A stretch of 64,000 bases of DNA from Pedobacter aquatilis (GTDB taxonomy: Bacteria; Bacteroidota; Bacteroidia; Sphingobacteriales; Sphingobacteriaceae): assembly GCF_030409415.1 (NCBI RefSeq), contig NZ_JAUFPW010000012.1:558001-622000 (forward strand). Direction: 5' to 3'. Positions 27,932-35,786 of this stretch are shown here, in pieces. The notes below the pieces were generated by a model that searched no databases, was not told the DNA's origin, and saw only the letters and a program-made list of their open reading frames with translations. Position numbers and translations under genes: made by a program. How positions within the stretch are numbered: position 1 is the first letter of the stretch; each line of letters opens with the position of its first letter.

Positions 27932-27957
27932 AAAGCCTTTCAGAAATGAAAGGCTTT
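27932..27957 (+). terminator. hairpin after tRNA-Phe copy 1
   Basis: AAAGCCTTTCA, loop GAAA, TGAAAGGCTTT; the T-run after it is short. The same hairpin with a better T-run follows copy 2. Confidence 0.7.
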
Positions 27958-28001
27958 GTTGTTTGAAATTGAAGAGAATGTTTTATTTTTTAAAAGCATT
28001 C

Positions 28002-28031
28002 TTGGATTTGAAAAAAAGAATATTACATTTG
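28002..28031 (+). promoter_or_regulatory. promoter of tRNA-Phe copy 2
   Basis: TTG at 28002-28004, 19 bases of spacer and TACATTTG at 28024-28031, followed by the same leader as copy 1. Confidence 0.78.
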
Positions 28032-28046
28032 CAATCCCAAACGGGA

Positions 28047-28119
28047 GGTGCCATAGCTCAGTCGGTAGAGCAAAGGACTGAAAATCCTTGTGTCCCTGGT
28101 TCGAATCCAGGTGGCACCA
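28047..28119 (+). tRNA. tRNA-Phe (GAA), copy 2
   Basis: Base-for-base identical to copy 1 over all 73 positions, with the same 15-base leader. The duplicated unit includes the -7 box, leader, tRNA and terminator hairpin, so each copy can be transcribed independently. Confidence 0.97.
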
Positions 28120-28125
28120 CTTCCT

Positions 28126-28155
28126 AAAAGCCTTTCAGAAATGAGAGGCTTTTTT
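28126..28155 (+). terminator. terminator after tRNA-Phe copy 2
   Basis: AAAAGCCTTTCA and TGAGAGGCTTTT stem (one G-U pair), followed by six T. Confidence 0.85.
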
Positions 28156-28230
28156 GGTTTCCAGTCAATTTAATTTATGATTATTCAAGGCTATCAGGCT
28201 CAAATTTATTTCTGTTATCAACTTTATTTT

Positions 28231-28238
28231 TAGTTTTG
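28231..28238 (+). promoter_or_regulatory. -7 box of the 415-aa exported-protein gene
   Basis: TAGTTTTG matches TAnnTTTG and is placed about 19 bases before the ATG at 28257. No clear -33 element is seen. Confidence 0.5.
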
Positions 28239-28256
28239 CGGTTCAAACAAATTAAT

Positions 28257-29504
28257 ATGCAATCTAAAATAATCTCAGCACTACTAAGCTTAATACCTTT
28301 TTTTGTTTTTTCTCAAAATTATAAGCCTGCAACCATTACAACTTCATCAGGAAACAAGCTGCAGGTCGAGTTAAAAATGGAAAACTGGAAATTTAATCCT
28401 AAAATTTTTAATTATAAAACTGTAAATGATGCCGCTCTTAAACAACTTTCAGTAACAAATACGTCTATTGTTGAAATTGAAAACGAATTAAAATTTGAGC
28501 GTGCGGAAATTCAAAAGAGTATTAATAAGGTTAACTATCCCGATATTCCTAAGTTCGAAGATTCATCAAGTGTAAAAGAAAAAGTATTTTTAAAAGTCAT
28601 TTATCAAGGCGAAAAGCTATCTCTTTACGCTTATAATGATGAAATTAAAAACAGATTCTATATTAAAAGTATTAATGGAAATATAGAAGAATTAAAATAT
28701 CGAGTGTTCTATTCAGCAAATATCGATTTCAAGATAGAAACCCAGCATTTATACAAAGATCAGTTAAGTAACCTACGTTCAGCACTCGCGATATCGGATC
28801 CTATAGTTGCTCAAAAAATTCAATCTTCAAAATATAATACTAATGATATTCTTGCAATTGTTAAATTGCTCGATGGAAGTAAAGGAACAATTAGCAGCAA
28901 AGCTGATGCATCACCATTCTCTTTTATTTTAGGGGTGGGTATAAGTATTTCTAAATTTAAGCTTAGCAGTAATGAGGTTTTAGGTCAATCTCCATCTTAT
29001 AGCTCAACATCACCTTTTCCAGTAATCGGTCTAAATTATATGTTGGATTATAATCAAAAGTCGATGATTCAGTTTTTAATTTCCGCTTCAAGAGATAAAG
29101 CGTTTTTCAGTGGTATAGATAGGCGTTCGGAAGAAACCAAAAAGTTTACCCAAACAAATATCAGTTTTGCCTCAATGTATTTATATAATTTTTATAATAG
29201 TAAACACTTAGCTGCATTTTTTTCAGCAGGTTTAGGCTTAAATGTACCATCTTACAAAGATGATGTTGTAACATGGAAATCAACGGAAATACCTAATGCC
29301 TCTACGGTGGTTACTAATGATTTGGCAGGATTTCAAGGCATTGGATTTCTTCTCCCTGTTAAAACCGGAATTTCGGTTAAAAACTTTCAATTCGGAATTG
29401 GTTATACTTATAATGTTGCAGGCATTACAGATTCGCCAAAATTTGAAATCAATAAAAGTTCATTGAATTTTTCTATCCAGTATATTTTCTCCAAGAAAAG
29501 ATAA
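28257..29504 (+). CDS. exported protein with C-terminal outer-membrane barrel-like region
   Basis: A 415-residue protein. The signal peptide MQSKIISALLSLIPFFVFSQ is followed by a region (about 21-200) rich in Lys and Asn with VFLKVIYQGEKLSLYAYNDE. The C-terminal half has alternating beta-strand pattern (FSFILGVGISISKFKLS, FPVIGLNYMLDYN, FAAFFSAGLGLNVPS-like, FGIGYTYNVAG, LNFSIQYIFSKKR), as in small porin-like barrels. The function is unknown. A start seven codons upstream is possible, but MQSK begins the signal peptide and lies just after a -7 box. Confidence 0.7.
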   Translation: MQSKIISALLSLIPFFVFSQNYKPATITTSSGNKLQVELKMENWKFNPKIFNYKTVNDAALKQLSVTNTSIVEIENELKFERAEIQKSINKVNYPDIPKFEDSSSVKEKVFLKVIYQGEKLSLYAYNDEIKNRFYIKSINGNIEELKYRVFYSANIDFKIETQHLYKDQLSNLRSALAISDPIVAQKIQSSKYNTNDILAIVKLLDGSKGTISSKADASPFSFILGVGISISKFKLSSNEVLGQSPSYSSTSPFPVIGLNYMLDYNQKSMIQFLISASRDKAFFSGIDRRSEETKKFTQTNISFASMYLYNFYNSKHLAAFFSAGLGLNVPSYKDDVVTWKSTEIPNASTVVTNDLAGFQGIGFLLPVKTGISVKNFQFGIGYTYNVAGITDSPKFEINKSSLNFSIQYIFSKKR

Positions 29505-29540
29505 TTCCTTTTCACAGGCACATTTTTTGCCTGTGAAAAG

Positions 29541-29966
29541 CTACCCTTCCGCCAATTCAGCAACCTTATCCAATGCTTTTGGCCAGGCTTGGTTAAAATA
29601 GTCCTTCCATTCATGCTGAACGCCAATATCTATTTTTAAAAGTGTACCATCATTTGTTGGCTCAAGTGTATAATTCTCCAATGTTCCGGCCCAATCATTA
29701 TCATAGTTTTCTTTGCCATCTTTAATTTCACCAAGATGCTCTATTGATAAATACTCATTTTGGATATTTTCTTTAATTCTGGCAATCATACCATTTCCGG
29801 TACCATCACCAAATACGGCTTTGCTCCCCTTTTTCCAGTCGGTTTCTACAGTTGAGTTTTCGGCAAATGCCGATGTCCATTGCTCGTAAGTTTTCTCCCC
29901 AAATAAAATACTCCAGACTTTTTCAGGAGTAGCCTTAATATTTTTAGCAAATTCTAATGTTTCCAT
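29541..29966 (-). CDS. SRPBCC (START-like/AHSA1) domain protein
   Basis: A 141-residue soluble protein of the SRPBCC superfamily. It opens METLEFAKNIKATPEKVWSILFGEKTYEQWTSAF, contains DWKKGSKAVFGDGTGNGMIARI and NEYLSIEHLGEIKDG, and ends in the long C-terminal helix (WKDYFNQAWPKALDKVAEL). These helix-grip folds bind hydrophobic ligands or act as chaperone cofactors; the specific role is unknown. It is convergent with the previous gene. Confidence 0.88.
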   Translation of the reverse strand: METLEFAKNIKATPEKVWSILFGEKTYEQWTSAFAENSTVETDWKKGSKAVFGDGTGNGMIARIKENIQNEYLSIEHLGEIKDGKENYDNDWAGTLENYTLEPTNDGTLLKIDIGVQHEWKDYFNQAWPKALDKVAELAEG

Positions 29967-30092
29967 GGGTTTAGGTATTTAATGTTTTTAAGTAAATATC
30001 GGATAAATAAAAAAAAGATGTAGGGTGTAAATGCGACAAATAAAGGGGTTGGGGGTTCAAAATCACATTCAGGATAAAAATTTAAACAAACG

Positions 30093-30122
30093 TTTGACTA
30101 GCATTAAAAATGCATATTTTTG
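30093..30122 (+). promoter_or_regulatory. candidate promoter in non-coding region
   Basis: TTTG, spacer of 18 and TATTTTTG. The -33 part is inside the perfect palindrome CAAACGTTTG (30087-30096), which could be an operator. Confidence 0.5.
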
Positions 30123-30388
30123 TTATATTTGATTTTTGATATTCGCTTACAATCTAATTTAAAATACTGCACATCTACTAAATGGGATACTTCATCTACT
30201 TTAGTATTTTGGCAGCAATATCTTTAATAAGTTTACAGCATTATATAAAGAACACGCTCTAAACAATCTAGGCAATTTAAACCCTAATCAGGGGAGAATT
30301 GAATAGATTATTAATTGGATTAGTGTTTCTTTTTTATCAATTAGTTGTTTTGGTTGTTTGCTATTTTAGCGACCGTTTTAAAATATTT

Positions 30389-30410
30389 CAGTTGGTAGAA
30401 GGACTGAAAT
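30389..30410 (+). pseudogene. fragment resembling tRNA-Phe (relic)
   Basis: CAGTTGGTAGA followed by AGGACTGAAA matches the D-arm and anticodon-arm of the tRNA-Phe genes 2.3 kb upstream, with one substitution and a four-base deletion. The acceptor and T-arms are not recognisable, yet the same GCCTTTCA/TGAAAGGC terminator follows. The fragment can also fold as ATTTCAGT/ACTGAAAT with a 10-base loop (30385-30410). Confidence 0.5.
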
Positions 30411-30443
30411 GATACGTAACATCTCATCCTATTGTTACAACAG

Positions 30444-30473
30444 AAGGCCTTTCAGCGATTGAAAGGCTTTTTT
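30444..30473 (+). terminator. rho-independent terminator in non-coding region
   Basis: GCCTTTCA, loop of five, TGAAAGGC and six T. The same stem follows both tRNA-Phe genes. Confidence 0.78.
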
Positions 30474-30641
30474 GTTTTTCAAACTTCGCCGATACTCTTT
30501 CTCTCGTACATTGATACATTATAGTTTTAACCGTTAGTTATGATTATATTTAAGTCATAAAATTGTTGTAATATCACTGCAACAAACTTTTAGCTGGTGT
30601 TTTACGTATATGTATTATACTGATTTGACAATCAATAATTT

Positions 30642-32231
30642 ATGAAAAGTAATAACTCAAGATTAATATTATTTCTTTTAACATTCGGCATATCTGTTTT
30701 GTTCGCTTGTAAAAAAACAAGTACGCCTCCCGAAGTAACGCCAACACCTCCCGTAGTGGCTACTGGCACTAGAGATGAATTGACTAAAGATTCTATCTTC
30801 TTGTATTCTAAAGAACTATATTTCTGGAATACATCCCTTCCAACCTATGATGTTTTTAAACCGCGTAGTTTTAGCAGCAACGAAACAGAATTATATGCAT
30901 TAACACAGTATTCTAAGAATCCGGAAACTGGTTTACCTTACGAATATGTTAACAATAGTACATCTCCAAAATACTCTTTTTTTGATTACGGCGCTACAGG
31001 CAAAACAGCTGCGCTCAAAGCAGATTTAAATGGTACAGAAACTGATTTCGGTTTTTCTATTTTATATAATACGACTTCAGATTTAAGGGTGAAATATGTA
31101 TACCCTAATTCTCCGGCAAGCCAGCAAGGATTATCAAGAGGCAGTAGGTTAACTGCTATTAACGGACGAACCAATTTATTATATAGTTCTGCTACTGTTT
31201 CATTTTTAAATGATGCGCTTTTCGGTTCGAATAGCTCGATAAGTTTAACCTTTACAGATTTGGCAGGAAATACAAAAGGCGTTACCGTTACTAAAGCAAC
31301 TTATACGCTTAACCCAATTTTGTTCACAAATGTTTATACGGCGGGAACAAAGAAAGTAGGGTATATTGTATTTAATAGTTTTACAAATAACGCCTCAGCA
31401 GCAATAAGCTCAACGTTCGCGAATTTTGCCACTCAAGGTGTTAGTGAAGTTATTGTAGATCTTCGTTACAATGGTGGTGGTTATGTAAGTACAGCTGCAC
31501 AAATTATAGATATTTTAGCACCTGCAGCTCAGAATGGAAATGTAATGTATGTAACGCATTATAATTCTTATCTGCAGGGATTAACAACGGCTCAAAGAAA
31601 AGCTTCTGTATTGGCTCACCAACCTATACTAGATGGACAAGGGAAGTTGCAAAATTACACAGGCGGTGTTAACGGTAAATACGCTACCTATGCAGATTTA
31701 GATTATTCATCAACCTCTGCAGATAATATTGAGCGCTTTGCTAAATCTGGTGCATTAAATTTAAGTAGAGTATATTTTATAGTTACAGATGCCACAGCTT
31801 CGGCGAGTGAATTAACCGTTAACAGCTTAAAGCCTGTAATGGATGTAAAGTTAATCGGAACCAAAACTTATGGTAAGCCAGTTGGTTTTTTTCCTGTTAA
31901 AATTGATAAACTTGAAATGTATATTCCTGAGTTTGAAACGAAAAACCAACTGGGTGTTGGTGGTTATTATTCTGGCTTAATGGTTGATAAGGAAGCTTAC
32001 GAAGATTTAACCAAAGCCTGGGGTGACGAAACTGAAACGTTACTCGGCTATGCCTTAAACTATGCCAAAAATGGAACTTTTGTAACCTCGGCAGCCAAAA
32101 CCGCAAGCTTAAGTGCAAACTCTACTACGATGCCTCAAAGGCTTTCAAGTACCGAAATAAAATTGGTTTCAGAACAACTAGACCAAAATAGCTTTAAAGG
32201 AATGGTTAAAGAGCCTGCTAAAAAGTTTTAA
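30642..32231 (+). CDS. S41 family peptidase, lipoprotein
   Basis: A 529-residue carboxy-terminal-processing-type protease with a lipoprotein signal (cysteine near residue 23, FACKK) and a Pro/Thr-rich linker. A PDZ-like domain (about 130-200, VKYVYPNSPASQQGLSRGSRLTAING) precedes the S41 domain (about 230-440). The nucleophile serine is in the TASASE motif and the general-base lysine in GTKTYGKPVGF. Such lipoproteins act at the cell envelope on unknown substrates. It follows the non-coding region and ends before a shared terminator. Confidence 0.9.
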   Translation: MKSNNSRLILFLLTFGISVLFACKKTSTPPEVTPTPPVVATGTRDELTKDSIFLYSKELYFWNTSLPTYDVFKPRSFSSNETELYALTQYSKNPETGLPYEYVNNSTSPKYSFFDYGATGKTAALKADLNGTETDFGFSILYNTTSDLRVKYVYPNSPASQQGLSRGSRLTAINGRTNLLYSSATVSFLNDALFGSNSSISLTFTDLAGNTKGVTVTKATYTLNPILFTNVYTAGTKKVGYIVFNSFTNNASAAISSTFANFATQGVSEVIVDLRYNGGGYVSTAAQIIDILAPAAQNGNVMYVTHYNSYLQGLTTAQRKASVLAHQPILDGQGKLQNYTGGVNGKYATYADLDYSSTSADNIERFAKSGALNLSRVYFIVTDATASASELTVNSLKPVMDVKLIGTKTYGKPVGFFPVKIDKLEMYIPEFETKNQLGVGGYYSGLMVDKEAYEDLTKAWGDETETLLGYALNYAKNGTFVTSAAKTASLSANSTTMPQRLSSTEIKLVSEQLDQNSFKGMVKEPAKKF

Positions 32232-32261
32232 TACCTAGTTTCCCACCAATTTAAAGAGATG

Positions 32262-32318
32262 TAAAAAAACGCAGATTCAGCATGATGATTTTGTCATTTT
32301 GAATCTGCGTTGAAGGTT
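32262..32318. terminator. bidirectional terminator
   Basis: AACGCAGATTCA and TGAATCTGCGTT form a perfect 12-bp stem around a 20-base loop; a seven-A run on the left gives a T-run for minus-strand transcripts. Confidence 0.75.
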
Positions 32319-32347
32319 TTTGTAAAAAAAACTTCACTTACGAAGTT

Positions 32348-32947
32348 TTACAATAAAATTTTGCTGCTTATATCTTTATTAATGGTAATATACCCTGGAT
32401 ATTTAACAGGCATATTGCCTAACATAATGGTCGGCTTAATCTTAATTGTTAACAAACCTAGTTTTTCATCGCTTTTAGTGCCTTTTTGTGCGGCTTTAAT
32501 AATGTCGTTCAATACGTTTACATTAGAGATTAAGCCATAAATGTTACTTCCCATTTGCACAGGCACGGTTACCGTTTGTCCTTGAGGTATACTCACGGCC
32601 TGATTAACAATACCCTCCGCTAAATCTGTATTATTTACCAATATTTTATATTCAAACTGGTTTATCGCAGCCAGATTCGCAGATGGATTTGTAATCTCCA
32701 GATTCAAGTTTGCCCTTAAGGGTATATCTTTCCTTAATAAACCTAAAGCAACGCCTGGCAAACTACTAATATTAAAGTCTTGCTGATTAATCAGCCTGGT
32801 TAAATCTGTTCCCGCTAGAGTAATCGAATTAACATTCTTAATTTTGTAGGTACAGGCTTCTAAAGCTTTTATCTGCTGTGCTTGCTTATTTATGCCGCAA
32901 CCAAATATCGAGATGGTTAAAAAGCAAAATAATAGTGTTTTTTTCAT
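32348..32947 (-). CDS. LEA type 2/WHy-like lipoprotein
   Basis: A 199-residue lipoprotein (signal MKKTLLFCFLTISIFGC, Cys at about 17). The mature part shows the LEA-2 pattern: ANLNLEITNPSANLAAINQFEYKILVNN, then GIVNQAVSIPQGQTVTVPVQM. LEA-2 domains form a beta-sandwich and are found in envelope proteins of many bacteria; the role is unknown. Start at 32947 is chosen because the upstream ATG adds only three residues ahead of the signal. Probably the last gene of a run with the acidic protein and DUF47 genes. Confidence 0.8.
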   Translation of the reverse strand: MKKTLLFCFLTISIFGCGINKQAQQIKALEACTYKIKNVNSITLAGTDLTRLINQQDFNISSLPGVALGLLRKDIPLRANLNLEITNPSANLAAINQFEYKILVNNTDLAEGIVNQAVSIPQGQTVTVPVQMGSNIYGLISNVNVLNDIIKAAQKGTKSDEKLGLLTIKIKPTIMLGNMPVKYPGYITINKDISSKILL

Positions 32948-33010
32948 GTGTGTCATAATGCCAAATTAGTAAACTATTTCAGCGGTATAACAATTATCTC
33001 GCCAAATACA

Positions 33011-33409
33011 TTATGGTGCAACAGTTTCTATTTTATCGCCTTCATCTGTACCTTCTTTTTTATCTTTTGATGAAGTTTCCGTTTCCTTTTTCGGTTCTTT
33101 ATCTTTTATTTCCTCCGATTCATCTTCCGGGCTTTCAGTTTTTACTTCTGAATCCTTATCAGTAGTTTCTTCTGTTTTATTTTCTACAGTTTCAGCTTCA
33201 TCTACGCTTTCCTCTTTTTCAGAACCATCTTTTTGATCCGTGGCCTCCTCCTTTTTATCAACTGGTTTTTGAGGTGTTTCTAAAGAAATTTTATGTTTTA
33301 CTTCAGTGGTTTTGCTTTCTTCGGTTTCTGTAGATGGGATAATTGTTTCTACTAAAGACTGCGCATCATCAGACGGCTTTGGGCTAAGTTTATTGTCTTG
33401 ATTTTCCAT
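33011..33409 (-). CDS. highly charged low-complexity protein (132 aa)
   Basis: A 132-residue protein composed mostly of Glu, Lys, Asp, Thr and Ser (KKEEATDQKDGSEKEESVDE) with no hydrophobic core, signal or membrane helix. It must be intrinsically disordered. The frame is uninterrupted and fits between the DUF47 and LEA-2 genes with short gaps on the same strand, which supports expression. The function is unknown, and composition alone does not tell it from a fast-evolving linker protein. Confidence 0.55.
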   Translation of the reverse strand: MENQDNKLSPKPSDDAQSLVETIIPSTETEESKTTEVKHKISLETPQKPVDKKEEATDQKDGSEKEESVDEAETVENKTEETTDKDSEVKTESPEDESEEIKDKEPKKETETSSKDKKEGTDEGDKIETVAP

Positions 33410-33500
33410 AATATCTTTTATATAACAAAGAAATTTTATCTGCCTTTTGTTTTGATATTATGCAATCTTTTAAGCTCAGCGCATCTGCTAATGCTTTGAT

Positions 33501-34142
33501 TTAGGCATTTTTTAAAAAGATAGTTTCAATGGTTGTAGCTAAATCGCCGCATTTATCTGTTGTGTTTTCTAGTAAAGCCAACACTTCCGATTGCCTGATT
33601 AAAATTATGGCATCAAATTCACTTTCGAATAATATTGAAACAGATTGCTCATAAAGTCTATCGGCTTTGCTTTCTAATTGGCTTACATCCTTGCAGATAT
33701 CAATAATGGTTTGCTTGTTTTTGAAGTTTTTGATTTCAATAATAGCAAATTCAAGCATTGAGCACATTTTAAAAATAATCTCCGCAAATTTTACAATAGG
33801 CTCTTTAAAATCAACCAGTTGATAAAGTTCAATCTTTGTTAATATGGAAAGAATTTCATCAGCAATATCATCAATATTCGTAGCCAGTAAATGCACATCT
33901 TGCCTATCAAATGGAACAATAAAATTATTGTTAAGTTCTTCGTAAATGGTATCGGTTGCTTTATCTCCAAGCAGTTCCATATTTTTTATTTCTTTTGATA
34001 ATCTGCTTTTTTCAGATTGCTCTTTAGAACGCAAATAAAGTACAAGTGCTTCTGAAATATTGGTCAGATTTTTTGCCCCTGTTTCAAAAAGTGGCTGGAA
34101 GGTTCGGTCTTTCGGTATAAATAAGCTGAAAATCTGATTCAT
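33501..34142 (-). CDS. DUF47 family (PhoU-like) protein
   Basis: A 213-residue all-helical protein with the two-repeat PhoU-like pattern. Metal-binding carboxylate segments are seen as NFIVPFDRQDVHLLATNIDDIADEI in the first half and DVSQLESKADRLYEQSV in the second. DUF47 proteins usually accompany a low-affinity phosphate permease (Pit) and regulate it. Here no pit gene is next to it; instead a charged protein and an LEA-2 lipoprotein follow. It may act on a permease encoded elsewhere. Confidence 0.87.
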   Translation of the reverse strand: MNQIFSLFIPKDRTFQPLFETGAKNLTNISEALVLYLRSKEQSEKSRLSKEIKNMELLGDKATDTIYEELNNNFIVPFDRQDVHLLATNIDDIADEILSILTKIELYQLVDFKEPIVKFAEIIFKMCSMLEFAIIEIKNFKNKQTIIDICKDVSQLESKADRLYEQSVSILFESEFDAIILIRQSEVLALLENTTDKCGDLATTIETIFLKNA

Positions 34143-34222
34143 AAATAAAAATAAATTATAAGTAAATGTACCTTTGTTATGTTAACACAATGTTGCCAAA
34201 GCATTATATCCGTTAAAAACTT

Positions 34223-34705
34223 ATGCCCATTCAAACCAGACAAATAGAACAGCTAGATAATCCCGTAATTGCAGAATTAATAAGGGTTATTTTCAGAGAA
34301 TTTAAAATTGATAAACCTGGTACAGTTTATACAGACCCGACGACGGATTCACTTTACGAATTGTTTCAGAAGGACGGTGCCGTATATTGGCTTGCAGAAG
34401 AAAATGGGATAATTTTAGGTGGTTGCGGCATTTATCCAACTGATGGTTTGCCTGATGGCTGTGTAGAATTGGTAAAGTTCTATGTTTCAGCTGAGGCCCG
34501 TGGTAGAGGTGTTGGGAAATTATTAATGCAGAAAAGTATCGAATCTGCCCAACAGTTCGGCTATAACGAAGTTTATCTGGAATCATTTCCAGAACTCAAT
34601 ACAGCAATTGGAATGTATGAAAAGGCTGGGTTTAAAAACTTAAGCGGTCCTTTAGGTAATTCTGGTCATTTTGCCTGTAATGTATGGATGTTACTGGTGC
34701 TGTAA
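34223..34705 (+). CDS. GNAT family N-acetyltransferase
   Basis: A 160-residue acyltransferase of the GNAT fold. Motif A, which binds acetyl-CoA pyrophosphate, is VKFYVSAEARGRGVGKLLMQKSI (about 91-113). Motif B follows with LESFPELNTAIGMYEKAGFKNL. The substrate is unknown. It is divergent from the DUF47 gene; a TACCTTTG box at 34169-34176 on the plus strand could be its -7 element. Confidence 0.88.
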   Translation: MPIQTRQIEQLDNPVIAELIRVIFREFKIDKPGTVYTDPTTDSLYELFQKDGAVYWLAEENGIILGGCGIYPTDGLPDGCVELVKFYVSAEARGRGVGKLLMQKSIESAQQFGYNEVYLESFPELNTAIGMYEKAGFKNLSGPLGNSGHFACNVWMLLVL

Positions 34706-34731
34706 ATTACAACACCAGTAAACTTTCTGAT

Positions 34732-35583
34732 TTACTTTAGCACATCCTTAAGTTCTACAATTTTAAATTTATCTTCCAAGTTAATAAACTCTTTAATCAT
34801 CGATATATGTCCAGAGCCTAAAAGAATTACAATTTTTTTATCGGTTGATTGTGTTAACTTCTGCACCAAAGAATACATGTATAAATTACGACGATACCAC
34901 TCCGAAACGGAATAAGCACCAGCAAAACTTTCATTGCTACCTGCTTTGTTAATCGCTTTAAGATAAAAACCTGCATTAGCTTTTCTTGCAGCAGGAGTAT
35001 TTAAATCGAGCATCAGTTCTGTTAAACTCATAGTTTTTCGTTTAAGGTTTGCTTCCTCACCAGATTTTTTCACAAAAGCATTAATTTCATTCATCAACTC
35101 TTTTTGCTTTGCAGATTTAATCGAATTCATTACCGTGTCAAAAGGCAAATCGATGTAATAATCTATTCCATTTACCTTTGCTAAATTGCTTTTCTTTGCA
35201 GCCCTGAAAGCCAATTGAAAGATTTCGTTTTCTTTGTAAAAAGCTAAATCATCCGCATTTTTATATTTTTCTTTGATAAATTTATCATACTTCCCATCGA
35301 GATATAATTGGTATAAGGAATCTAATTTTGCTTGCTTATCAAAGTTCCATTCTACAAAAATCTTATCGGGATTGTATTGTTTAATTTTATCGCTTATCTG
35401 CTCTAATTCTCTCTGTGATTTGTCTCCCAAAACATCAAAGGCATCTGTTTTAACGGCATCAAAATTTGGATTGTTATAATGGAAAGTGCCTATCAATAAC
35501 ACTTCTTGCTTCTGGCCAAAGGAAGTATAGTAATTGGCTGTAAAAGCAATTAATAAAGCTAAGGTTTTAAATGTGGTCTTCAT
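34732..35583 (-). CDS. DUF5694 (TraB/GumN-like) exported protein
   Basis: A 283-residue protein with a signal peptide (cut near SFGQ, residue 23). Conserved points are GTFHYNNPNFD near the mature N-terminus, KIFVEWNFD, RRNLYMYSLVQKL and a C-terminal ILLGSGHISMI. These resemble the histidine- and glutamate-containing motifs of the TraB/PrgY/GumN superfamily, so metal-dependent hydrolysis is possible, but activity of DUF5694 is not established. It is a single-gene unit. Confidence 0.8.
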   Translation of the reverse strand: MKTTFKTLALLIAFTANYYTSFGQKQEVLLIGTFHYNNPNFDAVKTDAFDVLGDKSQRELEQISDKIKQYNPDKIFVEWNFDKQAKLDSLYQLYLDGKYDKFIKEKYKNADDLAFYKENEIFQLAFRAAKKSNLAKVNGIDYYIDLPFDTVMNSIKSAKQKELMNEINAFVKKSGEEANLKRKTMSLTELMLDLNTPAARKANAGFYLKAINKAGSNESFAGAYSVSEWYRRNLYMYSLVQKLTQSTDKKIVILLGSGHISMIKEFINLEDKFKIVELKDVLK

Positions 35584-35786
35584 ATCTATTCGTTTATTTG
35601 ATGGTTCAAAGTTGTTGAATAAGCTTTGTCGGGAGAATAAAATAATCCCAACAGGTCAAATTTTTATCCCAAACGGGATTTATTACTTTAGCCATTTTAT
35701 CTATGAAATCAGCCCGTTGGGATAAAGTTTTTCGGCTTTTGGATAAGAAGATTTAACCTTTGAAAAGGTTTATATAGTTTTATAGC

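Larger units (their letters stand above)
29980..30640. other. 660-base non-coding region with promoter, structured elements and tRNA-Phe debris
   Basis: No credible reading frame. It holds a promoter-like pair (TTTG at 30093-30096, TATTTTTG at 30115-30122), a stem-loop at 30265-30309, a segment resembling tRNA-Phe (30389-30410) and a terminator (30444-30473). It might therefore produce a small RNA of up to about 350 bases, or be the remains of a third tRNA-Phe unit. Confidence 0.5.

Noticed and set aside
27897-28127. 76-residue open frame across the second tRNA-Phe gene
   Set aside because: It reads straight through the tRNA and its duplicated leader; the peptide is an artefact of tRNA sequence.
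32262-32318. attenuator or riboswitch for the S41 peptidase region
   Set aside because: It lies between convergent 3' ends, so a bidirectional terminator is the simple explanation.
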